In this document: piece by piece, positions 6,661 to 16,000 of the stretch
How positions within the stretch are numbered: the first letter of the stretch is position 1
Layout of the letters: the number at the start of each line of letters is the position of its first letter
Source of the DNA: an uncultured Collinsella sp.
GTDB taxonomy: Bacteria; Actinomycetota; Coriobacteriia; Coriobacteriales; Coriobacteriaceae
DNA length: 60,187 nt
Direction: 5' to 3'
NCBI GenBank assembly: GCA_900542165.1
Contig: UQMM01000012.1
Span: 1 to 60,187, forward strand
Translations under genes and position numbers: made by a program
The notes under the pieces: model-generated
What the model saw: only the letters and a program-made list of their open reading frames with translations
The model's database searches: none
What the model was told of the DNA's origin: nothing

Positions 6661-9543
6661 ATGACGCTACTGTATTTCCTTACCCTGTTTCCGCTGGTAC
6701 CGGCGCTGGGCATGCTGCTCGCGCGCGGTGACCGCGCCCGCGATGCGGTGGGGCTCATAGGTTCCGGCATTATTATGGCGGTGACAGTTGTAGTCGCCGT
6801 CATGTTTTTTGGCACGGGTCCGCAGAGCTTTGAGGTTGCCCCCGGCACCTCGCATGTGCTCTCGATCATCAGCTCCGCCATCGATGTCATCCTGTGCGCC
6901 GTCATCCTGTACAACGCGTATAAATATAGGAACGCGCTCACCACGGTGCTCGGCATAGTCCAGCTGGTGGGTTCGCTCGCCTTTGCGGCCATGACGCTGC
7001 CCGCGGCCGAAGCCGTCACGGCGACGCCGCTCTACCTGGACTACATGAGCGTGATCATGGTCCTCGCCGTCGGTATCGTCGGCAGCCTTATCTGCGTGTA
7101 TGCCCTGGGCTACATGAAGGACTTCCAGGCCCACGACGAGCACGAGGCTGCGCTGCGCGGGCAGACCGCGCCCGACCGTCGCCCGCAGTTCCTGGCGCTT
7201 ATGTTCCTGTTCCTCTCGGCCATGTTCGTCATCGTGACGAGCGACAACCTTGAGTGGCTGTTCTGCGGCTGGGAAATCACCACCGTGTGCTCGTTCCTTA
7301 TGATTGGCTACACGCGCACGCCCGAGGCCATCAAAAACGCCTTCACCCAGATCATCCTCAACATGCTGGGCGGCATCGCGTTTTTGGTCGGACTCATGTA
7401 CCTGCACGTTAACGGCATGCCGCTGACCATCTCGGGCATGATCGAGCTTTCCGGCGCCGGCACCGCGCAGTCCGCGCTGCTGGTGATGCCGGTCATCTTG
7501 CTATCGCTCGCCGCCCTTACCAAGGCCGCACAGATGCCGTTCCACACTTGGCTGCTTGGCGCCATGGTTGCCCCCACGCCCACGAGCGCCCTGCTGCACT
7601 CGTCAACCATGGTCAAAGCCGGCGTGTTCCTGATGGTCAAGCTGAGCCCGCTCTATGCCATCTATCCCGTGACCGGCTTTATGGTCACGAGTGTGGGTGC
7701 CATCACGTTTTTGCTCGCTGCCCTCATGGCCATCTCGCAGAGCAACGCCAAGCGTGTGCTCGCGTACTCCACCATTTCCAACTTGGGCCTCATTAGTGCC
7801 TGCTTGGGTGTCGGCGCGCCCGAGGCCGTATGGGCGGCCATCTTCCTGATCCTGTTCCACACGGTGGCCAAGTCGCTGCTGTTCCTGTGCGTGGGCACGG
7901 CCGAGCATCATATCGGCAGCCGCGATATCGAGGACATGGACGGCATGTTCAGCCGCATGCCGCACCTGACGCGCCTGATGATGCTGGGCATCATGGGCAT
8001 GTTTGTGGCGCCGTTTGGCATGCTCGTGTCCAAGTGGGGCGCCCTGGTGGCGTTCGCGCAGACCGGCAACGTGCTCATGATCATGGTGCTTGCCTTTGGC
8101 TCGGCCGCGACGTTCTTCTTCTGGGGCAAGTGGCTTGCCAAGCTTTCGGGCGTCGACCCCACGGCTCAAAACGTTGAGGTCAATGTCCATAAGACCGAAT
8201 GGATGGCCCTCAACACCATCGCCGCGCTGCTTATTCTGTGCTGCGTGGCGTTCCCGGTTATCTCGAGCGGTCTGGTGTCGCCTTACTTGGCCATGGTGTT
8301 TGGCCGCGTGCCGTACGTTATTGGCAAGGACGCCATGTATCTGATGGTGGTTATCGTGGCTTTTATTGCCGTGGTGTTGCTGACTTCATTCCGCGTGAGC
8401 AACAAACCGCATGTAAACGTATATCTTTCGGGTGTGGGAACCGACAAATATCGCCATTTCCGCGGCTCGATGGGACACGAGGTAAAGGCCGAAAAGCGCA
8501 ATTGGTACTCGGAGGACGCCCTTGGCGAGAAGCGTATTGGCCCCGCGGGTAGCGTCGTGTGCTGCAGCATTATCTTGTTTGCGCTGCTGTGTTGCGCATG
8601 GATTGGGCCCGAGAGACTTGCCATGAGTGCGCCCTCGGTGCTGCGCGGCAAGTATTTTGAAGGTTCGGGCGTCGTGGGCATTTTTATTGGCACCGTGGCA
8701 TTTGCCTTGCTGGCGCCGCTTGTGGGCGGCCTGATCGACGGCGTTGACCGCAAACTTTCGGCCCGCATGCAGGGCCGTGTGGGCCCGCGCCTGCTGCAGC
8801 CTTTCTACGACGTTTCCAAGCTGCTGCGCAAAGCCCCCGCCAGCGTAAACACCATGGACGATACCTACATGGCGTGCGCGCTCATCTTCACCGTCGTGGG
8901 CGGCGGCATCTTTGTGTCGGGTTCCAACACGCTGCTGTGCGCCTTTATGGTTACGCTCGCCGCGATCTTTGTGGTGCTGGCGTCCGCCTCGACGCAAAGT
9001 CCGTTTGCCCAGGTTGGCGCCGATCGTGAGTTGCTGCAGGTTATGAGTTACGAGCCCGCCGTTCTGCTGATGAGCGTGGGCCTGTACCTTGCCACCGACA
9101 GCTTCGATTCCATTGCCGTGACGGGGCAGTCGGCCCCCATCATCGTGTACAGCGCGCCCATTTTCCTCGCGCTGCTCGCGGTGCTTACCATCAAGCTGCG
9201 CAAGTCGCCGTTCGATCTTTCGTACTCGCATCACGCGCATCAGGAGATCGTCCAGGGCGTCGCCACCGAGATGAGCGGCGGCACGCTGGCCAAGATGACC
9301 CTTATGCACTGGTGCGAGACCGTGCTGTTTTTGATGTGGGTGGGCATGTTCTTTGTTTGGGACAACCCGGTGAGCTGGGTGGTCGCCCTGGTCGTGATGG
9401 CTGCGACGTATTTTGTCGAGGTACTGATCGACAACACCTTCGCACGCAGCACCTGGCGCAGCTGCTTTAAGCTCGGATGGGGTGTGGCGCTGGTGTTTGG
9501 CCTGCTCAACCTTATGCCCATCCTCGTCGACGTGTTTATTTAG
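6661..9543 (+). CDS. Ech-type hydrogenase membrane subunit, fused antiporter-like (EchA/HyfB) and NuoH-like (EchB) proteins
   Basis: 960 residues, very hydrophobic. Residues about 1-620 form a NuoL/Mrp antiporter-like domain with the family stretch ALTKAAQMPFHTWLLGAM and PTPTSALLHSSTMVKAG. From about residue 665 the protein becomes a NuoH/HycD/EchB-type subunit (DGVDRKLSARMQGRVGPR, then FAQVGADRELLQVMSYEPA and ATEMSGGTLAKM). The two are usually separate genes, so this is a natural fusion of the ion-pumping and the quinone-site-like subunits. Role: couples ferredoxin-dependent H2 evolution or uptake to H+/Na+ translocation at the membrane. GGGGGAG upstream supports the ATG at 6661. First gene of a five-gene operon (12-18 bp or shorter gaps). 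The 250-bp leader before it holds no gene. Confidence 0.88.
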   Translation: MTLLYFLTLFPLVPALGMLLARGDRARDAVGLIGSGIIMAVTVVVAVMFFGTGPQSFEVAPGTSHVLSIISSAIDVILCAVILYNAYKYRNALTTVLGIVQLVGSLAFAAMTLPAAEAVTATPLYLDYMSVIMVLAVGIVGSLICVYALGYMKDFQAHDEHEAALRGQTAPDRRPQFLALMFLFLSAMFVIVTSDNLEWLFCGWEITTVCSFLMIGYTRTPEAIKNAFTQIILNMLGGIAFLVGLMYLHVNGMPLTISGMIELSGAGTAQSALLVMPVILLSLAALTKAAQMPFHTWLLGAMVAPTPTSALLHSSTMVKAGVFLMVKLSPLYAIYPVTGFMVTSVGAITFLLAALMAISQSNAKRVLAYSTISNLGLISACLGVGAPEAVWAAIFLILFHTVAKSLLFLCVGTAEHHIGSRDIEDMDGMFSRMPHLTRLMMLGIMGMFVAPFGMLVSKWGALVAFAQTGNVLMIMVLAFGSAATFFFWGKWLAKLSGVDPTAQNVEVNVHKTEWMALNTIAALLILCCVAFPVISSGLVSPYLAMVFGRVPYVIGKDAMYLMVVIVAFIAVVLLTSFRVSNKPHVNVYLSGVGTDKYRHFRGSMGHEVKAEKRNWYSEDALGEKRIGPAGSVVCCSIILFALLCCAWIGPERLAMSAPSVLRGKYFEGSGVVGIFIGTVAFALLAPLVGGLIDGVDRKLSARMQGRVGPRLLQPFYDVSKLLRKAPASVNTMDDTYMACALIFTVVGGGIFVSGSNTLLCAFMVTLAAIFVVLASASTQSPFAQVGADRELLQVMSYEPAVLLMSVGLYLATDSFDSIAVTGQSAPIIVYSAPIFLALLAVLTIKLRKSPFDLSYSHHAHQEIVQGVATEMSGGTLAKMTLMHWCETVLFLMWVGMFFVWDNPVSWVVALVVMAATYFVEVLIDNTFARSTWRSCFKLGWGVALVFGLLNLMPILVDVFI

Positions 9544-9555
9544 GAGGCGGCATCC

Positions 9556-10137
9556 ATGGATCATAAAATGTCGCGCTCGCCGTGGGTTATTCATTACGAC
9601 GGCTCGAGCTGCAACGGATGCGATATCGAGGTGCTGGCCTCGCTCACGCCGCTGTTCGATGCGGAGCGGTTTGGCGTGGTCAACACCGGCAACCCCAAGC
9701 ATGCAGATATCTTTTTGGTGACGGGGTCGGTCAATGCCCAGAACCTGCCCGTCGTGCGCCAGATCTACAACCAGATGCTCGAGCCCAAGTGCGTGGTGGC
9801 CTGCGGTATCTGCGCGTGTTCGGGCGGCGTGTTCCGCGATGCGTACAACGTGATCGGTGGCGTGGACCGCGCGATTCCCGTGGACGTGTACGCGCCCGGG
9901 TGCGCCATTCGTCCCGAGACGGTGATCGATGCCATCGTGGAGGCGTGCGGCATCCTGGATCAGAAGGAAGCCGTGATGCGCGCCGGCGGCGACCCGCTCA
10001 CCGTGGGCGGTGCCGCAACCTGGGACGGTGGCGTTGAGCTGGGCGAGGACGGGTTCGTGGCTGCTGCGGGGGCCGGGGTCGGTGTCGACGCAGGCGCGGC
10101 TGACGGTGCGCCCGTCGCTGCAAAGGAGGCCGAGTAA
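9556..10137 (+). CDS. Ech-type hydrogenase small subunit (NuoB/EchC-like)
   Basis: 193 residues. Carries the proximal [4Fe-4S] cluster of group 4 [NiFe] hydrogenases: C19 and C22 (SSCNGCD), a Cys within CGICACSG (residues 83-88) and C116 (APGCAIRPE). It passes electrons between ferredoxin-type clusters and the NiFe site of the large subunit on the cytoplasmic face. The last 60 residues are a Gly/Ala/Asp-rich tail with no recognised domain. The stop overlaps the next start by one base (TAATG), a sign of translational coupling. Confidence 0.88.
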   Translation: MDHKMSRSPWVIHYDGSSCNGCDIEVLASLTPLFDAERFGVVNTGNPKHADIFLVTGSVNAQNLPVVRQIYNQMLEPKCVVACGICACSGGVFRDAYNVIGGVDRAIPVDVYAPGCAIRPETVIDAIVEACGILDQKEAVMRAGGDPLTVGGAATWDGGVELGEDGFVAAAGAGVGVDAGAADGAPVAAKEAE

Positions 10138-10838
10138 TGCAAAAGGCAATCTATACCACCGTCGGAATCGACGAGCTGTTGCCGCATGTGCAGGCGCTCA
10201 AGGGCTTCGGTGCCCGCTTTGTGCAGATGCACGCCGAGCGCTGTGTGGACGACGGATCGTATCGCCTGGTCTATACGTTTATCAACGTTCGTGCTGCTCG
10301 GGAGCATATCGCGCAGGACGGCAACTATGCGATTGAGAATCTGATGGTCGAGGGTATCGACCAGTACCAGGAGATTCCGTCCATCAGCTCGTACTATCCG
10401 GCGGTATTCCCGTTTGAAAACGAAGCGCATGACCTATTTGGTCTTGCCATCACCGACATGCAGGTCGACTTCAACGGCTTTTTCTACCAGGTCTCGACTG
10501 CCGAGCCCATGAGCGTTATCACGCCCGAGGTGAAGGCCGCGCGCGAGAAAGCCATGAAGGTCCGTGCCGCCGCCGAGGCCAAGGCGCGCAAGGCCGCCGC
10601 CGAGAAGGCTGCCGCTGCCGCGGCCGCTGCGGGGGAGGGTACTGCGGGTGCTACTGTCGCTCAGTCCGCTGCGGCTGCCGGCTCCGATGCTCAGCACGAT
10701 GAAGCTGCCGCCAAGGCCGCGCTCAAAGCCGCCGAGCTGGAAGCAAAGCTCGCCGCCATGGATCCCGAGAAAGCGGCCAAGGTCCGCGCGGCGCTTGCCG
10801 CCAAGGCCGCCCGCGACAAGCAGAAAAAGGAGGCGTAA
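10137..10838 (+). CDS. Ech-type hydrogenase NuoC/EchD-like subunit with Ala/Lys/Glu-rich tail
   Basis: 233 residues. The first 130 resemble the NuoC 30-kDa/EchD connecting subunit (YRLVYTFINVR, ISSYYPAVFPFENEAHDLFGLAI, the last being the NuoC-type signature YPxxxWxERExxDxxGI in diverged form). The remaining roughly 100 residues are Ala/Lys/Glu/Arg with heptad-like spacing and probably form a long charged helix or coiled coil; ordinary EchD proteins lack this. It likely bridges the large and small subunits, while the tail's role is unknown. Six bases separate it from the large-subunit gene. Confidence 0.82.
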   Translation: MQKAIYTTVGIDELLPHVQALKGFGARFVQMHAERCVDDGSYRLVYTFINVRAAREHIAQDGNYAIENLMVEGIDQYQEIPSISSYYPAVFPFENEAHDLFGLAITDMQVDFNGFFYQVSTAEPMSVITPEVKAAREKAMKVRAAAEAKARKAAAEKAAAAAAAAGEGTAGATVAQSAAAAGSDAQHDEAAAKAALKAAELEAKLAAMDPEKAAKVRAALAAKAARDKQKKEA

Positions 10839-10843
10839 GGTCC

Positions 10844-11932
10844 ATGGCACATCGCTCCGTTATTCCGTTTGGCCCGCAGCACCCGGTGCTGCCCGAGCCG
10901 CTTCATCTGGACCTGGTGATCGAGGACGACCGCGTTATCGAGGCAATTCCGCAGATCGGCTTTGTGCACCGCGGACTCGAGAAGCTTACCGAAAAGCGCG
11001 ATATGCATCAGTTTGGCTACATCGCCGAGCGCATCTGCGGTATCTGCGCCGTGGGCCATAGCTGCGGCTATGCCAGCGCCTGCGAGCGCATGCTCGACAT
11101 CGAGGTGCCCGGCCGCGTGCAGTATATCCGCACCATTTTGCACGAGCTTTCGCGCATTCACTCGCACCTGCTGTGGCTGGGCCTGCTCGCCGATGCCTTT
11201 GGCTTCGAGGCGCTGTTCTATCGCTCGTGGACGCTGCGCGAGCAGATTCTCAAGATTTTTGAGAGCACCTGCGGCGGCCGTGTGATCCTTTCGATTAACG
11301 AGATCGGCGGCCTTAAGCACGATATCGAGGACTCCGAGCTGGCAGGCATTGTCCAGACGCTCGATGCCATGCGTCCCGACTACGAGGCCCTGGTGCATAC
11401 GTTTTTGGACGACAATAGCTGCGGCGAGCGCTTGCATGGCGTGGGCGTGATTAGCAAGAAGGAAGCGCTGGAGCTTTCGATGGTCGGCCCGTTCGGTCGT
11501 GCCTCGGGCGTGGACTACGACGTGCGCATGTTTGGCGACGGCGCCTATGCGGATCTGGCCGCGTTTGAACCTATCGTGGCGACCGATGGCGACTGCTATG
11601 CCCGCTGCCAGGTGCGTTGCGCCGAGGTCACGCAGGCCATGGACATCATCAAGGAGCTTGTGGGCAAGATTCCGCACGACGGAATCGGCGGGCGCACCAA
11701 GCTCACGCCGGCCGACGGCGCGCTCGGCGAGGTTGTGATTGAGCAGCCGCGCGGCGAGGCGTATTACTATGTGCGCGGTAACGGCACCAAGAACTTGGAC
11801 CGCTTCCGCGTGCGGACGCCGACGTCGCAAAACCTGGCGGGTCTGACGCATGCGCTGCAGGGCGTGCTTCTTGCCAACGTGCCCATGATTATCCTGACCA
11901 TCGATCCCTGCATTAGCTGCACGGAAAGGTAG
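10844..11932 (+). CDS. Ech-type [NiFe] hydrogenase large subunit (NuoD/EchE-like)
   Basis: 362 residues. Both NiFe-binding motifs are intact: R63-I-C65-G-I-C68-A-V-G-H72 near the N-terminus and D354-P-C356-I-S-C359-T-E-R at the extreme C-terminus. NuoD of complex I lacks these cysteines, so this is a real hydrogenase rather than a complex I subunit. The protein ends directly after the second motif, so there is no C-terminal extension for a maturation protease, as in other Ech/CooH-type enzymes. It catalyses reversible 2H+ + 2e- to H2. No hyp maturation genes lie in the window. Confidence 0.92.
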   Translation: MAHRSVIPFGPQHPVLPEPLHLDLVIEDDRVIEAIPQIGFVHRGLEKLTEKRDMHQFGYIAERICGICAVGHSCGYASACERMLDIEVPGRVQYIRTILHELSRIHSHLLWLGLLADAFGFEALFYRSWTLREQILKIFESTCGGRVILSINEIGGLKHDIEDSELAGIVQTLDAMRPDYEALVHTFLDDNSCGERLHGVGVISKKEALELSMVGPFGRASGVDYDVRMFGDGAYADLAAFEPIVATDGDCYARCQVRCAEVTQAMDIIKELVGKIPHDGIGGRTKLTPADGALGEVVIEQPRGEAYYYVRGNGTKNLDRFRVRTPTSQNLAGLTHALQGVLLANVPMIILTIDPCISCTER

Positions 11933-11939
11933 GCGCGGC

Positions 11940-12281
11940 ATGAGTTTGCTGACATTTGCCAAGACGGCCTTGGGTTCTATGGTCAAGCGGCCGGTCACGG
12001 TGTGCTATCCGCAGGAGAAGCTCGCGGCGCCCGAGCGACTGCGCGGGCATATCGTCAATGACATGGACGTGTGCATCTACTGCGGCATGTGCGCGCGGCG
12101 TTGCCCGGCGGGCGCGCTCGCGGTCGATCGCAAAGGCGGCACCTGGTCGATCGACCCGTACGCCTGCGTGGTGTGCGGCGAGTGCATCGAGAGCTGCCCC
12201 AAGCACTGTCTGAGCATGGACACCGCCCGCACTCCAGTTGCGGCGAACAAGACTCCCACGGTAGAAACCAAACCGGAATAA
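11940..12281 (+). CDS. Ech-type hydrogenase 2x[4Fe-4S] ferredoxin subunit (NuoI/EchF-like)
   Basis: 113 residues with two CxxCxxCxxxCP motifs (CIYCGMCARRCP and CVVCGECIESCP) in the middle of the protein, the pattern of the polyferredoxin subunit that takes electrons from soluble ferredoxin. It starts 7 bp after the large subunit and closes the operon. Its N-terminal 35 residues are amphipathic and may dock to the membrane arm. No formate dehydrogenase or CO dehydrogenase gene follows, which favours ferredoxin as the partner. Confidence 0.9.
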   Translation: MSLLTFAKTALGSMVKRPVTVCYPQEKLAAPERLRGHIVNDMDVCIYCGMCARRCPAGALAVDRKGGTWSIDPYACVVCGECIESCPKHCLSMDTARTPVAANKTPTVETKPE

Positions 12282-12313
12282 CTCTGGACTGGGGCTGGTA
12301 TAGCGTTGGGATA

Positions 12314-12345
12314 GGGCCGGTGGGGCAAAATTGCCCCACCGGCCC
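12314..12345 (+). terminator. Perfect 15-bp hairpin after the hydrogenase operon
   Basis: GGGCCGGTGGGGCAA pairs exactly with TTGCCCCACCGGCCC around AA. There is no T tract after it, so termination is likely but not classical. Confidence 0.6.
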
Positions 12346-12378
12346 CGCGCTTAAACGCGCGGTTGTACCGCCACGAAC

Positions 12379-12529
12379 AAAACCATGCCGGATTACGGGG
12401 CTGGATTGCGAATCCCCAACCATACAGAAAATCGAAAAACAAAACCGCAGGTAGATAGCCTGCCGTTTTTCAAAAAAAGGCTGTATGGATGAGGACTCCG
12501 ACTTTAGCCCCGTAATCCGGCATAGTTTT
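12379..12529. repeat. Large nested palindrome, type X, copy 1
   Basis: Outer arms of 24 nt at 12379-12402 and 12506-12529 pair with one mismatch (core ATGCCGGATTACGGGGCT). Inside are a second pairing (CCATACAG with CTGTATGG, about 12420-12488) and a central hairpin AAAACCGCAGG...CCTGCCGTTTT (about 12441-12470). The same element recurs at 19663-19814. The central hairpin is shared with the type Y elements, but the outer arms are not. Confidence 0.85.
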
Positions 12530-12549
12530 GAAATAGCACCATATCCGTA

Positions 12550-12609
12550 GCAGCCCTTGATCTCCCGTGGACAGAGGGAAACGGATCATTTTTGCCTCAC
12601 GAGGGCTGC
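12550..12609. repeat. Short fold-back element Z, copy 1
   Basis: Arms GCAGCCCT (12550-12557) and AGGGCTGC (12602-12609) enclose a core that begins TGATC and ends GGATCATTTT, with GGACAGAGGGAAAC between. Copies 2 and 3 keep the core (GGGGACGGAGGAAAAC) but have other arms. Confidence 0.7.
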
Positions 12610-12624
12610 CGCGTGACCCGTCTG

Positions 12625-12781
12625 CCACGAAATGGGCCTATCTACTACGTTTAGGCGGCAGTCCTCGACCACGTCAAGTAATGCGAAATGAAAACCGCAG
12701 GTAGAACGCTTGCGGTTTTTCATGAAAAGCGGCTATGGTCGGGGTATCGAGTCAAACGTAGTAGATGGCCCGATTTCGTGG
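12625..12781. repeat. Large nested palindrome, type Y, copy 1
   Basis: Outer arms at 12625-12653 and 12752-12781 pair over about 28 nt with few mismatches (CCACGAAAT...ATCTACTACGTTT). The centre is AAAACCGCAGGTAGAA...TTGCGGTTTTTCAT (about 12691-12722). A second copy lies at 19409-19568. Total length about 157 bp, nearly the same as type X. Confidence 0.85.
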
Positions 12782-12790
12782 CGAGCGTTA

Positions 12791-12840
12791 CCAACTGATC
12801 CCCCGGGGACGGAGGAAAACGGATCATTTTGACCTGTTGG
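12791..12840. repeat. Short fold-back element Z, copy 2
   Basis: Arms CCAAC (12791-12795) and GTTGG (12836-12840) enclose TGATC...GGGGACGGAGGAAAAC...GGATCATTTT. It follows the type Y palindrome directly, as copy 3 does downstream of the adhesin gene. Confidence 0.7.
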
Positions 12841-12876
12841 CTCCGAGTCGCACCCGTTTTCCTGCGAAAACTTTCG

Positions 12877-12991
12877 TGTCTCAACTTCGGTGAGACATTT
12901 GTCTCACGCCCAAAATCAAATCTGGAACGTGTGTCACCTGCCCTAATTGTGTCTCATTTCGTAACTTTAGGCTGATGCAAGGTTTGAGACA
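12877..12991 (+). promoter_or_regulatory. Cluster of TGTCTCA/TGAGACA boxes before the adhesin gene
   Basis: Five copies of a 7-mer occur in 115 bp: TGTCTCA at 12877-12883, 12900-12906 and 12950-12956, and TGAGACA at 12891-12897 and 12985-12991. The first pair forms a hairpin around ACTTCGG, and the last box lies 18 bp from the start codon, just before the GGGAG ribosome site. It may be an operator array or an RNA signal for the surface protein. Confidence 0.5.
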
Positions 12992-13008
12992 GTGAGAAGG
13001 GAGACGCG

Positions 13009-16000
13009 ATGAGTAAGTACACGAGGGGTCTCTTGGCGGTGATACTGGCCGTAGTGCTGGTGTTGCCAGCCGCAGCATTCGCCATGCTGCCCGAGGCCAA
13101 CGCCAGGTCCAGCACGGGAATGGACGGACCGATAATGACCGGAAAGGTCGTCGACCCCGATACCAGCGGACGCTGGGAAATCTGGGCGGCAGGCCACGGC
13201 GGCAATAAGGTAACGACCCAAAACGTCGGCCGAATCTGGACCGATAAGACGGTCAAGGCAACCGGGGAAAACGAAGAGTCGGACTTTTTGACCACGCTTT
13301 CGGCGATGTCCTCGACGTCTAATTCAACCGTGACAGTCACCACGCCACTTGACATCGTGATGGTGTTGGATGCCTCCGGCTCGATGGATGATCCTATGGG
13401 TGGCGGAGATCGCACCAAGCGTATCGATGCACTGAAGAGCGCTGCGAACAGCTTTATCAATACCATCGCCAAACAAAACGAGGCTATCGAGGGCGTTGAT
13501 AGGCAGCATAGGGTTGCCATTGTTAAGTTTGCGGGTGATAAGACTGATAAGGTCGGCAATGACACGTACTATCAAGGCCAATACAAGTACAACCACTCGC
13601 AGGTAATGAAGGGTTTGACCGATTGCTCCGGCGGCAACGTGAAAGCTCTTAAGGATACAGTTGCTGGAATCAAGCCAAGCGGTGCTACGCGTGCCGACTA
13701 TGGTCTGGAACTGGCCGGGGATATCACTTCTGGTCGCGCAGATGCCAAGAAGATCGTTGTGTTCTTTACCGACGGCAAGCCAACGAGCTACAGCGAGTTT
13801 GATTCTGGCGTCGCCGATGCTGCCGTGACGGCTGCCAAGAACATGAAGGACAGCAAGGCCACCGTTTATACCATCGGCATCTTTAGTGGAGCGGACCCCG
13901 CTGCCGATCCCTCGAAAAAGGGGACAAGCGACGTCAACAAGTTTATGCACGCCGTGTCGAGTAATTATCCCGATGCCACGTCGTATGCGAGCGACGAGCT
14001 TGGCACACGCGCGGAAAACTCCGACTACTACAAGTCGGCGACCAATGCTGAAGAGCTCAAGAAGGTCTTCGACGACATCTCACAGGCCATCACATCGGAG
14101 CCGCCTTATCCGACCGAAATCCATAAGGGCTACGACGAGACCAAGTCCGGCTACATCACGTTTACCGACGAGCTGGGCGACTTTATGCAGGTCGACGGAT
14201 TTACCGAAGTCGTCATCAACGGCATGTCGTTTACCAAGGCGAGCAAGACGGTCAACAAAGAAACCAATACCGACACCTACGAGTTTTCCGGCAAGGCAAA
14301 AGACCTGCTCATCACCGTGCAGCGTGCTGGCGATGACAATCCCCGGAAGGGCGATATCGTAACGGTTAACATTCCTGCGTCGTTGATTCCGCTGAGTCAC
14401 TTTAAGACCGTAGACGGCAAGCTTTCGGTCGACAACGTTAAGCCCATTCAGGTGAAGTATGCCTCGAGCGTGAAGAGCGCCGCACTTGACAACCTGTTTA
14501 CGCCCGAGAAGGTAGCAGGGCTCAAGAACTACATCGAGCATAATACGACTGTCGTTGACGGCACCAAGACCGTGAGCTTCTACGCGAACAAGTGGAGCGG
14601 TGGTGCGCTGGGTGATACGGTTGCGACCTTTGAGCCGGCCGACACCAACCGCTACTACTACTTCCAGAAGCAGACTCCCATTTACGCGGATAAGGACTGC
14701 ACGCAGCCTGCAAAGAATTCGCTGGCAGATACTGGCACCTATTACTACAAGGATGAGTTTGAGGAGCGGGGCTCGAACGGCGAGGCCAAGCCCGCCACTG
14801 CTGTCATCGAGTTTGTCGGCGGCGACGCAGCGAAGTTTGACGGCGCTCTTGTTGCCGACGAGGACGGCAACCTTTCGTTTAGCGTGGGAACCGCGCGTTT
14901 GGCCTTTATCGATGAGCTCCACACTACCAAGGGCAGCGTGGGCGGCAACAGCACTGGTGCCGCGACCGACGTTCTCAACCCCAAGTGGAACAACGTGTCT
15001 GCCAAGGCGACCGCGACGCATGTCAATTCCTACCTGGGCAACAACGGCAAGATCAGCTTTGCGTATGACATGACGCCGGCAATGGTGAACACCAAGGCCA
15101 GCTTTGGCCTGACCAAGGTGCTCAAGGGTCGCGACTGGACGAATGCTGACGCGTTTGAGTTTGGCCTGACATCCGAGAGCGGCGCCCCGATGCCTGCGGC
15201 TAGGACTGCGACCGTGCGCAAGGCTGACCTGGACCAGGGCAAGGCTGCCATCGACTTCGGCACGATCGAATACACCGAACCTGGCACGTACGTCTACAAG
15301 GTCAGTGAAAAGCATGCCGGGACCACGATTGACGGCATCGCCTACAGCAAGAACGTCGCGGAGATCACCGTGACGGTAGCGCCCGACAAGAAGGGTGAGC
15401 TGAGCGCTGGCGTGAAGGTGACCTCGGGCGAGACCGAGTTCAAGAACGTTTACGCCACGAATCCTGTTGAGTCCAGCGTCACCGACCAGATTACCGTGAC
15501 CAAGTCTCTGACCGGGCGTGACCTTACGGCCGACGAGTTCAGCTTTGAGCTGCTCGAAATCATTGACAAGGAAGTTAAGCCTGTCGAGACCGTTAAGAAC
15601 GCCGCCGACGGCAAGGTGACGTTCAGTGCCATCAAGTACACCGAGATCGGCCAGCACACCTACAAGCTGCATGAGGTTAAGGGCAACGCCGGCGGTATTG
15701 ACTACGATGACGCGGTCTACACCATCGTGACGACCATCGCCGATAACGGCAAGGGCCAGCTGGTTGCCACGCACGAGCTGAAGGACGCCAAGGACGTCAA
15801 GAGCATCGAGTTCAAGAACGCCTACACCACGAATGCTACCGAGGCATCGCTTGCGGGTATCAAGAATCTGCAGGTTGACGACGCTCTGACCCCGGCTGAT
15901 ATCACCGGCAAGTTCACCTTTACCGTGACCGGTGAAGAGGGCGCGCCTATGCCTGCGAGCACGAGCGTGCACAACGACGTTGACGGCAAGGTCGACTTTG

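Noticed and set aside
10844..11932. Complex I subunit NuoD
   Set aside because: Both CxxC NiFe motifs are present and the operon lacks the other nuo genes, so it is a hydrogenase.
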